DNA of 64,000 bases from Palsa-295 sp963785585 (GCA_963785585.1 CAWAVW010000004.1:2852001-2916000), one strand, 5' to 3'. Positions 43,701-52,690 are shown, counted from the first letter of the stretch. Made by a program: numbers and translations. Notes: generated from the letters alone by a model not told the origin.

Positions 43701-44646
43701 GGTTTTCAATTTCTTCCGCAAGACCGGACCGAATCCTTCGTTCGCAGGACTGGTTCCCGGCGGATACAGCACGCTGGTAGGACTGGCGAGCATCGCTGGA
43801 CTGCCGACCGGGTTTTCGGGGATTCAAGTTCCATGGAGCGACGTAAACCCGGAAACATCCACGGGAAACTCGCTCTACAACGCGTTCACGTTGACCGTGA
43901 CGAAGCGGTTCTCTCACGGAACTGAATTGCTCTCGAGCTGGACGTACTCCCACACGATTGACGATTCGACGGACCTTTCGACCTTGCTGAATCCGCAGGA
44001 CAACAGCAACCCGAATGGCGACCGAGGTAATTCGGATTTCGATCAGCGGCATCGATGGATCACCAGCGCGGTGATGCAGAGTCCCTATCGCATGCACGAT
44101 GAAGGATTTTGGAAAAAAGTCTTAGCGGACTTCACGGTCGCGCCGGTGATTGAGGTTGCCTCCGGACGTCCGTACAACGTACTGATCGGGACCGACACGA
44201 ACCTGGATTTCGGGACGGCGACGAACCGGCCGGATGCTTACAAGAAGGGCCAGGTGCCGGCGGGACTGCCCATCGTGGATTCGCCGTTCATTAAGAATGT
44301 GGACTTCACGATTCCGACGTCTTGTCTGGATACGTCGAACCAGCCGTTTGGTCCGTTTCCTGCGTTCGTGGCTTCCCCGCCATACGGGTGCGTCGGTAAT
44401 CTAGGGCGAAACTCGTTTACCAAACCCATGTTTTTCCAGATCGATTTGCGAATTGCGCGGACGATTCCAATCAACGAACGCGTGAATCTGCAAATTATCG
44501 CCGACGGATTTAACATGTTGAACCGGTTAAACGTGACGGACGTAAACCCACTCTGCGATCCAACGTCGAACACCTGCACGGCGGGCACACCCACGTCGTC
44601 GGCCGATCCGCGGACGTTTCAATTCGCCTTGAAGGTGATCTTCTAA
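40762..44646 (+). CDS. Oar-like TonB-dependent outer-membrane receptor with carboxypeptidase-regulatory domain
   Basis: A very large outer-membrane transporter/adhesin-like protein, 1294 residues from ATG 40762 (AAAGAGG upstream). Sec signal to about residue 27 (AAGQ). Residues ~33-115 are a carboxypeptidase-regulatory-like beta-sandwich (VRLSGVVLDPQDLPVKDAHI ... GRYELVGLQPGRYSM). A plug domain follows (QIDNLPINGRNYINFTLL, VSIDGADAVDD, VQEFQVITSNYMPEYGRAMGGVVNIVTKSG), then a 22-strand-type barrel ending in the aromatic FQFALKVIF. This is the Oar family expanded in Acidobacteriota and Myxococcota; substrate unknown, large nutrients or peptides are usual guesses. No SusD partner is present. Confidence 0.93.
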   Translation: MRMRSLIVAVVMIGIWVAAVPQRAAGQVNTVRLSGVVLDPQDLPVKDAHITLRNAATSAERATTSDASGRYELVGLQPGRYSMTVEAAGFATLTNESLTLELGVLAEYNLKLQVRTATASVTVTSNPDLVETGKTDISTTITQNQIDNLPINGRNYINFTLLNSQAARDETPSIGAAPTSGLNFGGQRARSNEVSIDGADAVDDTTGGVRATVSQEAVQEFQVITSNYMPEYGRAMGGVVNIVTKSGSNAVHGDVFGFLRDSAIQAQNPFSVAASFDPTTQTFGTVPVKQSYTRVQAGATIGGPIQKDKTFYFFSYEITRRQETGFSSIGADNFGLVPTAAPGDIEPFLPTGTPTSGYLTQPQVAFVDNTANPFADRVNVYALGVGSSAVAIFGNTPGFPANFFPNIFGFATPAPLPTSYHGLASVIGNFPTSEGTSLWSLRLDHIWNTANNSFIRADVSPSTVTGIEVNAQNQNFGQNAGSRTSDQQTRDLAIIAQHTTAISPTLFNEARFQFARRGLHYGYSDLPGGGDPAIDLTGYAFFGREPFSVEDRTEKRYQFTDNLSWTKGTHSMKFGADFNLIQLGTTKDQTFTLNYGGVYDFAGLSASSFGINSPNAPGFSAIQAYGLGLPESFYQGIGSTNRPFDDKSLGVFAQDSWKISKRLTLNYGVRYDIEFLPIFPASTSINQIAEKALGVVEGIPTDSNNIAPRIGIAWDPFGDGKTIIRAGYGFFYDHPALALAFLSTTFDGAQSSLLEAAGGTPSYASLDNPANFPALNAASIFQGTLTGAITGCSTNTATPQMCYQANEQRFSTTYGNSLFNNQNFLPSASNPVGFPLPLLPYTIPITKNFQNALAQQANLTVERQLANDWKVSAGYTYTHGTHLDRTININVANPALLVENAYNGELTGYISPASNPQGVAVPSTVNTACPGGIPAYNVPGAGSIAFATPTGQPLAPSILGYGYTGQNCGGTPVGFVASAAVFNFFRKTGPNPSFAGLVPGGYSTLVGLASIAGLPTGFSGIQVPWSDVNPETSTGNSLYNAFTLTVTKRFSHGTELLSSWTYSHTIDDSTDLSTLLNPQDNSNPNGDRGNSDFDQRHRWITSAVMQSPYRMHDEGFWKKVLADFTVAPVIEVASGRPYNVLIGTDTNLDFGTATNRPDAYKKGQVPAGLPIVDSPFIKNVDFTIPTSCLDTSNQPFGPFPAFVASPPYGCVGNLGRNSFTKPMFFQIDLRIARTIPINERVNLQIIADGFNMLNRLNVTDVNPLCDPTSNTCTAGTPTSSADPRTFQFALKVIF

Positions 44647-44673
44647 AAAGTGGAAACGGCGCTCGCCAAAGGG

Positions 44674-46068
44674 CTAGCTGGATTGGTCCGCCGTTACGGA
44701 CGGCAAAGGACGTAACGCGACGGAAGTGGGTTCAGCGGACGGCAGGTCGTCGGAAGTTTGGACGCCAAGCTCCTTAAATTCCCGAACGGACGGCAGTAGC
44801 CGGGTTTCGAGGGAGCCAACCGCGCTGTTAAACGCCTTATTGGCGCCGTCCAGACTCTTGCGCACGTCGTCGAGGTGTTGCACAAACGTCAAAACTCTTT
44901 CGTAGAGCTTCTTTCCAAGTTCGCTAATTTTTTGCGCGTTGCGAGATACATCTTCCTGCCGCCATCCGTAAGCCACGGACTTGAGGAGTGCGATCAGCGT
45001 TGTCGGACTCGCCAGGATTACGCGCTGCTGCATCGCGTCTTCCATTAAGTCGCGATCCTGCTCGAGCGCCGCGCTAAAGAAAGCCTCGGCGGGCATGAAC
45101 AAAACCACCAGTTCCGGAGTTTGCGTGAACTGGCTCCAGTAAGCCTTGCTGGAAAGGTCGCGGATGTGTTTCCGCACCAAATCCACGTGAGCCTGCATGT
45201 GCGCCAGGCGATCGTCTTCGTTCTGCGCGGACATGGCATTGAGGAACGCATGCAGCGGAACCTTCGAATCAACCACGATGTGCTTGTCGCCGGCCACGTG
45301 GACGATCAAATCTGGACGCAGCTGGCCGTCTTCCGTATCGACGCGGTGCTGTTCGTTAAAATCGCAGTGCGGCGACAATCCGGCCAGCTCGATCGCCCGG
45401 CGAAGCGTTAACTCGCCCCACTTCCCCTTGATCTGCGGTTGGCGGAGCGAGTTCACCAGGCTGCCGGTTTCATCGCGGAGCTGCTTGTTGGAATCGTTGA
45501 GCGCATGAACCTGCGTTGTGAGTTGGCCGTACGCTTCCTGGCGGGATGACTCAACGCGCAACAGCTCGGACTTCAGTTCCTTCAGCGTGTCATTGAGCGG
45601 ATTCACGAGGGCGTCAATTTCCAGGCGCTTCTTATCGAGTTCGCCCGTCGCGTCGCCCTGCATAGTTTCGAGACGCGACTTCGCGAGTTCGAGAAATTGG
45701 CGCGTGCTTTCGGAAAGAGTTTCGACGGCAAGAGAGCGAAAGACGTCGGAAAGCTTGTTTTGAGCATCGTCGAGCAGGCGACGCTGTTCAACCAGGTTTT
45801 CTTCCGTTTTCCTGAGCGAAGCCTCGGCGCTTGCGCGACGATTTCCCTCTTCTTCGATGCGCGCGCGGGATTGCTCCAATTGAACCCGCGCCGTTTCCAA
45901 CTGTTTGCGGATCTCCGCGCCCGCGCTTTCCGCGGTGGCCTTTGCGATTTCAAGTTCGCGAAGCTGCGATTCATGAGCGGCGGCAACCGCCGCCCGCGAA
46001 ACCAGCCAGCCAATCAACAGCCCGGTGATCAGGGCGGCCGCCACTGCAAAAATTGTGAGGGTTGTCAT
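44674..46068 (-). CDS. rmuC: RmuC-family DNA recombination protein
   Basis: 464 residues, matching RmuC (about 450-510). One N-terminal transmembrane helix (IFAVAAALITGLLIGWLV), a long coiled coil to about residue 190, then the nuclease-like RmuC domain with LRQPQIKGKWGELTLRRAIELAGL and HIVVDSKVPLHAFLNAM. In E. coli RmuC limits inversion at short inverted repeats and is thought to act as a membrane-anchored nuclease-related factor. It converges with the receptor gene across 27 bp and stands alone. Confidence 0.95.
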   Translation of the reverse strand: MTTLTIFAVAAALITGLLIGWLVSRAAVAAAHESQLRELEIAKATAESAGAEIRKQLETARVQLEQSRARIEEEGNRRASAEASLRKTEENLVEQRRLLDDAQNKLSDVFRSLAVETLSESTRQFLELAKSRLETMQGDATGELDKKRLEIDALVNPLNDTLKELKSELLRVESSRQEAYGQLTTQVHALNDSNKQLRDETGSLVNSLRQPQIKGKWGELTLRRAIELAGLSPHCDFNEQHRVDTEDGQLRPDLIVHVAGDKHIVVDSKVPLHAFLNAMSAQNEDDRLAHMQAHVDLVRKHIRDLSSKAYWSQFTQTPELVVLFMPAEAFFSAALEQDRDLMEDAMQQRVILASPTTLIALLKSVAYGWRQEDVSRNAQKISELGKKLYERVLTFVQHLDDVRKSLDGANKAFNSAVGSLETRLLPSVREFKELGVQTSDDLPSAEPTSVALRPLPSVTADQSS

Positions 46069-46185
46069 ATTTTCGGCGGCAGCAACCGCGCCGTTAACGT
46101 AAGCAGCAGTTTAGCACAGAGGTGTTTTCGGCATTGCAACCCCGGTGTTGCCGCGCGCAGAGAGGCCGGAAAGGCCCTGCTCGAT

Positions 46186-47232
46186 TTAATCAAGAGCCGA
46201 ACGGGCGGATTCCAGCAGGGTCCGGTAGTCTCCGCTGGAAGTCAGCAAAATCGTCTTGCGGAGCTCGATCCACACTTTGAACGTATCGCGCGGGCGATGT
46301 TGCAAGGAGTTGATGAAGGGCTTGATTTGATCGCGTTGTTCCTTCGAGGCCAGGGTGTACGCGGCCTCGAGGAAACGGCAGGCAATTTCCGCGTTGGGTT
46401 CCGGCAGCAGGCGCGCATGGAAGGAAAAATCGCCCGCGGCAATAGCCTCCACTTCGATTTCGGCGCTGTTTTGCGGACCGCCGGAGGTGACAACCTGTTG
46501 CGCGTCGCCACGCAAAAAATGCAGGATGCCCGGCGTTTGGTTTTCGACGAGGACGTGGAGCATCTCTTCCGAACCTTGGGCATGCAGCACGAGGCGGCTT
46601 TTCTTCTCGGGAACAGGAGGCGGGAGGGGCGGGTCGAAATTGAGCCCTACCACGGTCGAATCAGCGGACCACTGGGCGGGCGGAGATTGAATGGAAATTT
46701 TCACGGGCCCGGGGATCGCTCGAGTTCCCGCGGCGACTACAAGACACTCCGGCGAGGCGGCAAGAATAAACGCGGGATCGCGGTTGAACGTGACGTGATT
46801 CTTGGAAGCGTCCCCGTGAAAACCGCCGCCGCAAATCGGGAATTGATCCCGTTGTGAAATCACCTGCGGAACTTTCAGAGAAAAATTGCTCAGGCCGGCG
46901 GCACTTTCCTCGACGAGCGCCGCGACGGAAGCTCCGGAAGCGCTGGCGATCAGATATTTCGCGCCGGAGGGGACGGTGAAAGTCACGCGCCCCGACACAT
47001 CGGTTTTGAGTTTCCGGCCCGCGCCGACGTCCACGGAGATTCCATCGGCCAAACGTCCGTCCAAACCGAGGATGGCAAGCGTGGCGGGCTGGCCAGCCAC
47101 AAGTTTCGGCGGTAGCACGATGGTGACGGCCCAGGTGTTGGCAGAGGTCGATTGAGCGCCTGCGGCGGGAGCGAAGAAAAACGAAGCAAGCCAAATGCAC
47201 GTGGCGGCAAGAAACAGATGTTTGCGCCGCAT
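46186..47232 (-). CDS. Exported protein of unknown function coupled to HD-GYP gene
   Basis: 348 residues from ATG 47230-47232, which shares one base with the stop codon of the HD-GYP gene (TAATG), a sign of translational coupling. The N-terminus MRRKHLFLAATCIWL...AAGAQ is a Sec signal. The next ~70 residues look like an immunoglobulin-like or carboxypeptidase-regulatory beta-sandwich (LVAGQPATLAILGLDGRLADG, TDVSGRVTFTVPSG). A middle segment with a proline run (PPLPPPVPEKK) precedes a second beta domain and a helical C-terminus. I recognise no enzyme motif. It may be the extracytoplasmic output or sensor partner of the HD-GYP protein. Confidence 0.82.
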   Translation of the reverse strand: MRRKHLFLAATCIWLASFFFAPAAGAQSTSANTWAVTIVLPPKLVAGQPATLAILGLDGRLADGISVDVGAGRKLKTDVSGRVTFTVPSGAKYLIASASGASVAALVEESAAGLSNFSLKVPQVISQRDQFPICGGGFHGDASKNHVTFNRDPAFILAASPECLVVAAGTRAIPGPVKISIQSPPAQWSADSTVVGLNFDPPLPPPVPEKKSRLVLHAQGSEEMLHVLVENQTPGILHFLRGDAQQVVTSGGPQNSAEIEVEAIAAGDFSFHARLLPEPNAEIACRFLEAAYTLASKEQRDQIKPFINSLQHRPRDTFKVWIELRKTILLTSSGDYRTLLESARSALD

Positions 47233-49202
47233 TAGTTGGTGGCGGGACCTTTGGCCCGTTCGTACACTTTTGCGTCCAGAAATACGCGCAGCAATTCCGA
47301 ATCGATCTCCCCATCCTTTGCACAATCTTTCAGGATCGACAAGGCGCGCTCAACGGGAACGGCGCGCTTGTAAGGGCGATCGGAAGCCGTCAGCGCGTCG
47401 TAGATATCGCAGATCGTCATCATTTTCGCGGGCAGGGGGATCTCGTCAGAGCGCAATTGGTAGGGGTAGCCGGAGCCGTTCAGCTTCTCGTGGTGAGCGC
47501 GGGCAATGCCGGGAACGCTTTGCAGGGTTTTCGTCCACGGAATTTGTTTCAGAAAATTGAAAGTGTGGACCACATGCGACTCAATCTGCAGGCGCTCAGC
47601 CGCGTCGAGGCTTCCCTTTGGAATTAAAAGCATCTTTACTTCGTCGGGGCTTAGATACGGGCGTTCGACGCCGCGTTGGTCGGTGTAGTACTGCGCGGCG
47701 ATCTCGCGGAGTTTGTCGAATTTACCGCCCTCCATCAGTGTCGGCTCGTTCGAGTCGATGATGAACTGAAGGTATTCGTCGATTCTTTTCAGCCTCTGGT
47801 CGTAGTCTTCCGTGAGGCGCGCGACCTCCGCCAACGCGTTGCCGCGATCTCGCTCGAGGTAAACCTGCAACTTGCGCCGAACGCTGTTCGCTTCGATTTC
47901 CTTGCGAATGTAATCGAAGCGCTGCTTTAGCAGCTCTAACTGAAGAGGGTATAGTTTTTTTGCCTTTACCAGGACTTCCTCGCGCACGCCAACCTTGCCG
48001 AAGTCATGGAGCAAAGCAGCGTAACGGATCTCTTTCAGCTGGTTCGAATCGAATTTTACGCCGGCGTAGGGCCCCGTCGCGATGGCGTCCACGTTTTTAG
48101 CGAGGTCTTCAGTGTAGAGCGCCACGCGCTGGGAGTGACCGGAAGTGGTCGGGTCGCGTTGTTCGATCGCGGTTACCGCCGCGCTGACGAAACCTTCGAA
48201 GAGCGTTTCAATCTCAATGTAAAGCTTGCGGTTTTCGTAGGCGACCGCCGCTTGCGACGCGAGCGAAAGCGCCAGATCGACGGCACGAGTACCGAACGGG
48301 ATTACGTTTTTGGCCGTCTCCACGGCACCTTTCAGCCGGACCGATGGATCGCGCTTGGCGTTGATGAGCTGCAAGACGCCAAGGACTTCGCCCTTCGCAT
48401 TGCGCATCGGCAGGCTGAGCAGAGACTGCGTGTGATAGCCCGATTCTTTGTCAAAGTGATCATTGAAATGAAACGGCAGATCGCGCGGCATGGCGTACGC
48501 GTCGTCGAAATTCAGAACGTCGCCGCGAAGCGCCGTGTAGCCGGCCATGGAATCTTCGGATAGCGGCAGCGTCAATTCCTTGAAGGGAAAGTCGATGCTG
48601 TCGTTTTGCGTGAGTTTAAATCGAAGTTGGCGCTTGTTGCCGTCGGGTGCTTCCACCAGATAGAGCGATCCTGCATCCGCACGCGTGATTTCGCGCGCTT
48701 TAGCGAGAATCAGATTGAGCAGGACGTTGATGTCGTGCTGCGACGACAGCGCGACTCCGATCTCGTTTAGCTGCTCGCGCTGAAGCTCCGCCTGCTCCAG
48801 ACCGGCGCGCGCCGTGCGTTCCTTGGAAGCAAGCTCAAGATTTTCAAATGCAGCAGCCACGACGCTTTCCACGACGCGCGGTGACGCGTCGGCCGGGACA
48901 TACAGAAACGCGTTCGCGCTGGGGTCCGCGCCCGACGGATAAGGGGCGTTTCCGTTGATCGAGGCAAGGACGCGAACTACACGCATGCCAGATGCCGATT
49001 TCGCGAGTTCCGAGGGAATCGCGGAGCCGCTTCCGGAGTCGTCGAGAAGAAGCACGACGCTCGAACCCGAATCGTGCAGCGCATCGCCGGAATTGCCCGA
49101 GCTGTTCCCGACAGCTCGCAAGACGTATTGATTCGCCAGCGGCGTAACAAGTCTTTCCGCGTTCGAACCGGCATAGAACCAAATTTGGCGATTTTGGGCC
49201 AT
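47232..49202 (-). CDS. GAF/HD-GYP-domain cyclic-di-GMP phosphodiesterase-like protein
   Basis: 656 residues, cytoplasmic. The first ~125 residues have a receiver-like alpha/beta pattern (SVVLLLDDSGSG, NAFLYVPADASPRVVESVV) but lack a clear phosphorylation site. A GAF domain follows at ~150-325 (DINVLLNLILAKAREITRADAGSLYL, GEVLGVLQLINAK). The HD-GYP domain starts near 340: TSGHSQRVALY, LLHDFGKVGVREEVL, then after a long insertion HHEKLNGSGYPYQL and DIYDALTASDRPYK. All HD-GYP motifs are intact, so c-di-GMP hydrolysis is likely. The segment of about 120 residues between the HD and GYP motifs contains a predicted coiled coil and is unusual. Divergent from a CHASE2-cyclase gene. Confidence 0.9.
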   Translation of the reverse strand: MAQNRQIWFYAGSNAERLVTPLANQYVLRAVGNSSGNSGDALHDSGSSVVLLLDDSGSGSAIPSELAKSASGMRVVRVLASINGNAPYPSGADPSANAFLYVPADASPRVVESVVAAAFENLELASKERTARAGLEQAELQREQLNEIGVALSSQHDINVLLNLILAKAREITRADAGSLYLVEAPDGNKRQLRFKLTQNDSIDFPFKELTLPLSEDSMAGYTALRGDVLNFDDAYAMPRDLPFHFNDHFDKESGYHTQSLLSLPMRNAKGEVLGVLQLINAKRDPSVRLKGAVETAKNVIPFGTRAVDLALSLASQAAVAYENRKLYIEIETLFEGFVSAAVTAIEQRDPTTSGHSQRVALYTEDLAKNVDAIATGPYAGVKFDSNQLKEIRYAALLHDFGKVGVREEVLVKAKKLYPLQLELLKQRFDYIRKEIEANSVRRKLQVYLERDRGNALAEVARLTEDYDQRLKRIDEYLQFIIDSNEPTLMEGGKFDKLREIAAQYYTDQRGVERPYLSPDEVKMLLIPKGSLDAAERLQIESHVVHTFNFLKQIPWTKTLQSVPGIARAHHEKLNGSGYPYQLRSDEIPLPAKMMTICDIYDALTASDRPYKRAVPVERALSILKDCAKDGEIDSELLRVFLDAKVYERAKGPATN

Positions 49203-49431
49203 CGAGATCGGGGCCGATCGGACGCGGCCTGGGGACAGTCTCCCAACTTCGATTCAGTATAGCGAAAGAGCCGCAGCGTGGCACAAACAACGACACTGAA
49301 TTACGGAGCCGGCCGTCGCGGTGGCGTCTCCGCGATCGAGTCGCCTAAGCGCCTTGAATCCCGCGAAACCGTTTGTTAGCCTTGCGCGAATTCGAATTCC
49401 GGCCGGTACCGACCGCGCCCGCGCACACCGA

Positions 49432-51825
49432 ATGGCGACTCCTACTAGAACCGCGGTTCCGAATCTGTTTCAGGAATGGAAGCGCCATCGAGTTTCGCTC
49501 CTGATCAGTTTTCTGGTCACGCTGGCGGCACTGGCGATTTATTACGTGACGTTCTTGGGCGAACGGCGCATGCCCATTTTCGAATTCGTATATCGGCTGG
49601 AGCTCTCCAGCCTCGACGCGCGCTTTCAGCTTCGCGGGCGCACCCCTATCGATTCTCGCATCGTGATTGTGGACATCGACCAGCACTCCCAGGAAGTGCT
49701 GGGGCGATGGCCGTTTCCTCGCATCCATTTCGCCGAGCTTTTGAACGCACTACATGACGACGGCGCACGCGTAGCAGCGTTTGACATGACGTTCAGCAAG
49801 CCGGATCAGACGGTGCTGCCCCTCGAGGATTTGTCTTCCGACCTTGCGGCGCGGGCAAAGAAGGGGCAGCCCGTGGGCGCCGAGATACGCGCGGCGGTGG
49901 CGGCCAAAGAGGAACAGTACAACTACGACAAGCAATTCGCGCAGTCGATCACAAACTTCGGCGGCGTGGTCCTCGGTAATTATTTCCTCTACTCGAAAAC
50001 GGACCTGGAGGGTGTGTCGCCCGCCGCGCTCGACCAATACGCGAATTTAATGGCCTTCTTTCCGTTTCCTCAGGTACGCGCCCTCAAGCCGCCGAATGAC
50101 CAGACGCCGCCACCGAAGTTGAGCGATCTGATCGCGAAGTACGACGCGCAGGATTTGGTGCCGAGTGGCGCGGAAGCGAACGCGGACGTCTTTACCGGGG
50201 CGGTAGCGGGAGAAAAAGGCGGTTGCGGATTCTTTAACGTAGCGCTCGATGCAGATACCGTTGTGCGCCGATTGTTTCTGGCGCTTCCCTACGGACGAGA
50301 TCCCGATCGAGCGAACTGGGACATGTACGCGTCGATGGACGTGCAATCGGTAAGGCTATACATGAACCTTACCAATCAGCAGACCGTTTTGAATTACGGC
50401 GATGGCGGGGTCGCGAGCCTCGAGTTCGGTCCGAATCTCGCTGTTCATCCGGATTACGTCGGCCGGATGCTGGTGAATTATCACGGTCCGGCGAGGACCT
50501 ATCCTTACGTCTCGTTTGCGGACGTGACGCAAAAGCATTTTCCGGCCGGAACGTTCAAAGACAAGATCGTGCTGATCGGCGCTTCGGCAACGGGAATCGG
50601 CGATATGCGAGCAACGCCGTTCGGCGGATTGGATTTTCCCGGAGTGGAAATTCACGCCAACCTGATCGACAACATCTTGAACCAGCAATTTCTGATGCAG
50701 CACGCACCGCAGTCTTTAACCGACATTGGATTCATTTTGCTATTTGGCGTGCCCCTGGGTTTGTGGCTCGCGGTGGTGCAGCCAAAGTGGATGACGCTGG
50801 GAATCGCGCCGCTGATTCCTTTCGGAGCCATCGTGTATTGGGCATTCCTGCACGGCTGGTGGCTCAACTTTGTGGTGCCGGCGCTGTTCACCCTTGTGCC
50901 AAACGTTAGTTTGGTCGCGCTGTATCGCGTGTTGGTCGAAGACCAGGAAAAGCGAAAGGTGCGCGGAGCATTCCAGCAGTACGTTAGCCCCGAAGTCATC
51001 CGGCGTTTGCTGAGCGATCCCGAATGGGTGAAACCGCGCAAGACGGACGTAACGATTCTATTCAGCGACATTCGCGGGTTCACGACGATCTCGGAAGCGC
51101 TCGACGCGCAGGAATTAGCCGAGCTGCTGAACGGATACCTGACCGAAATGACGCGGATTATTTTCCGCAACCAAGGCACGCTCGACAAGTACATCGGCGA
51201 CGCGGTGATGGCAATTTGGGGCGCGCCGTTCGACGAGCCGAACCACGCGTCAAAATGCTGCGACGGGGCGGTCAGCATGATCTCGCGGCTTGGCGAATTG
51301 CAGGCCACTTGGCGCGAGGAGAAGAGGCCGGTGCTGGAAATCGGTATCGGAATCAACACCGGGATTGCCTCCGTGGGAAACATGGGATCGAGCTTGCGTT
51401 ACGGCTACACCGCGATGGGCGACGCGGTAAATCTTTCAGCCCGCCTGGAGGGGCTGAATAAAGAATACGGAACGCGGATTCTGGCGAGCGAGTCCACCCG
51501 CAATCAGGTAAGGAACGAGCGGATCGTCTTTCGCGAGCTTGATTTGATTCGGGTAAAAGGCAAGCTCCAGCCAGTGACGATTTACGAGATCCTCCCGAAT
51601 GATCTGGTGAACAATGGCGGACGCGAGCTTGCCGCGCTATTCGAAAAGGGGCGCGACGCTTACAAGGCCCGTGACTGGCGCGCGGCCAAACTCAGCTTCG
51701 AGGAAGCACTCGAGCGATGGCCGTCGGATGGTCCGTCGAAGGTATTTCTGGCGCGCTGCGAGGAATACCTCGTCGAGGGGCCGTCCTCCGATTGGGACGG
51801 CGTTTACGTGATGACGCACAAGTAG
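49432..51825 (+). CDS. CHASE2-domain class III adenylate/guanylate cyclase
   Basis: A membrane sensor that makes cAMP (or cGMP), 797 residues from ATG 49432. TM1 (SLLISFLVTLAALAIYYV), a periplasmic CHASE2 domain (IVIVDIDQHSQEVLGRWPFPR ... DKIVLIGASATGIGDMRATPF), then three transmembrane helices (about residues 430-500). The class III catalytic domain follows: VTILFSDIRGFTTISEAL (first metal Asp), KYIGDAVMAIWGAPFDEPNHA (second Asp) and RYGYTAMGDAVNLSARLE. The Lys-Asp context favours adenylate cyclase. The C-terminus has a TPR-like segment (FEKGRDAYKARDWRAAKLSFEEALERWP). The start has little ribosome-site support, and an upstream start at 49321 is possible. Confidence 0.92.
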   Translation: MATPTRTAVPNLFQEWKRHRVSLLISFLVTLAALAIYYVTFLGERRMPIFEFVYRLELSSLDARFQLRGRTPIDSRIVIVDIDQHSQEVLGRWPFPRIHFAELLNALHDDGARVAAFDMTFSKPDQTVLPLEDLSSDLAARAKKGQPVGAEIRAAVAAKEEQYNYDKQFAQSITNFGGVVLGNYFLYSKTDLEGVSPAALDQYANLMAFFPFPQVRALKPPNDQTPPPKLSDLIAKYDAQDLVPSGAEANADVFTGAVAGEKGGCGFFNVALDADTVVRRLFLALPYGRDPDRANWDMYASMDVQSVRLYMNLTNQQTVLNYGDGGVASLEFGPNLAVHPDYVGRMLVNYHGPARTYPYVSFADVTQKHFPAGTFKDKIVLIGASATGIGDMRATPFGGLDFPGVEIHANLIDNILNQQFLMQHAPQSLTDIGFILLFGVPLGLWLAVVQPKWMTLGIAPLIPFGAIVYWAFLHGWWLNFVVPALFTLVPNVSLVALYRVLVEDQEKRKVRGAFQQYVSPEVIRRLLSDPEWVKPRKTDVTILFSDIRGFTTISEALDAQELAELLNGYLTEMTRIIFRNQGTLDKYIGDAVMAIWGAPFDEPNHASKCCDGAVSMISRLGELQATWREEKRPVLEIGIGINTGIASVGNMGSSLRYGYTAMGDAVNLSARLEGLNKEYGTRILASESTRNQVRNERIVFRELDLIRVKGKLQPVTIYEILPNDLVNNGGRELAALFEKGRDAYKARDWRAAKLSFEEALERWPSDGPSKVFLARCEEYLVEGPSSDWDGVYVMTHK

Positions 51826-51841
51826 CGTCATGACGCTCGGC

Positions 51842-52690
51842 TTAGTTGGCGTCGTCCAGCCGGACGACAAACGTTGTGAAACCCTGGCCGGTGTGAAGCT
51901 GGTCGGCCAATTGTTGTGCGGCGTCTTCGCTTGCCAGCTTTCCCACGCGCACGCGGTAAAACATTCCGTTGGGCGAGTCGAATTTGACGATATTGACGGG
52001 CGGGTAGTCTCGCTCGAGTTGGGCTTTTAGGCGGTTCGCGTTGTCAGCCTGCAGGAACGCACCCACTTGCACGCAGAAATATCCGATCGACGGATTTTCC
52101 GTAGCGGAGACAACTTCGAGACGCACCTGAGCGGTGCCCGTGCCAATCATGTCGATCGCTTGCGATGCAGCCATCGAGAGATCAATCACGCGGTTGGCGA
52201 CAAAAGGGCCGCGGTCGTTGATTCGAACTTCCGTCTGCTTGCCGTTGCGCATATTGGTCACGCGAACGATGGTGTTAAAGGGCAAAGTGCGATGCGCGGC
52301 GGTCATCGTATGCATGTCGTACACTTCGCCGTTCGAGGTGCGGCGCCCATTGAAAGGAACTCCGTACCATGACGCTACGCCCTCTTCCACGTACCGGCCG
52401 GGAATCGCGGGTTGATGTTCGACGGGCGGCGGCGGTCCGGAAGGTTGGCCCGGCGAGGGATTTGCAGAGTTTGACGGCTGCGCGGCGGGCGCTGGAGAAG
52501 GTAGCGTCTGCGGGACCGGGGCGTTTGCGGCGGAATGATTGACGGGCTTATGCTGCGAGCAACCCGCGAGAACCAAAAACGCGGCTGCGACGCTCAGTCG
52601 AGTAGCGACGCGCGCATGTGCCGTGGTTTTCGCTCCGAAAATTGTCAGGCGATTTCGCTGAAATACAGGCGGGCGATTAGAAAGTGTCAC
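51842..52690 (-). CDS. rlpA: RlpA-family septal lytic transglycosylase-like lipoprotein with SPOR domain
   Basis: 282 residues. A lipobox ending LAGC (about residue 44) follows a basic, hydrophobic start. A low-complexity proline/alanine/serine linker (about 50-90) leads to the double-psi beta-barrel: EEGVASWYGVPFNGRRTSNGEVYDMHTM, LPFNTIVRVTNMRNGKQTEVRINDRGPF, VIDLSMAASQAI. The last ~75 residues form a SPOR domain (YFCVQVGAFLQADNANRLKAQL ... FYRVRVGKLASEDAAQQLADQL), which binds denuded septal peptidoglycan. Expected at the outer membrane, acting on glycan strands at the division site. Divergent from the rhomboid gene, convergent with the cyclase gene. Confidence 0.94.
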   Translation of the reverse strand: MTLSNRPPVFQRNRLTIFGAKTTAHARVATRLSVAAAFLVLAGCSQHKPVNHSAANAPVPQTLPSPAPAAQPSNSANPSPGQPSGPPPPVEHQPAIPGRYVEEGVASWYGVPFNGRRTSNGEVYDMHTMTAAHRTLPFNTIVRVTNMRNGKQTEVRINDRGPFVANRVIDLSMAASQAIDMIGTGTAQVRLEVVSATENPSIGYFCVQVGAFLQADNANRLKAQLERDYPPVNIVKFDSPNGMFYRVRVGKLASEDAAQQLADQLHTGQGFTTFVVRLDDAN

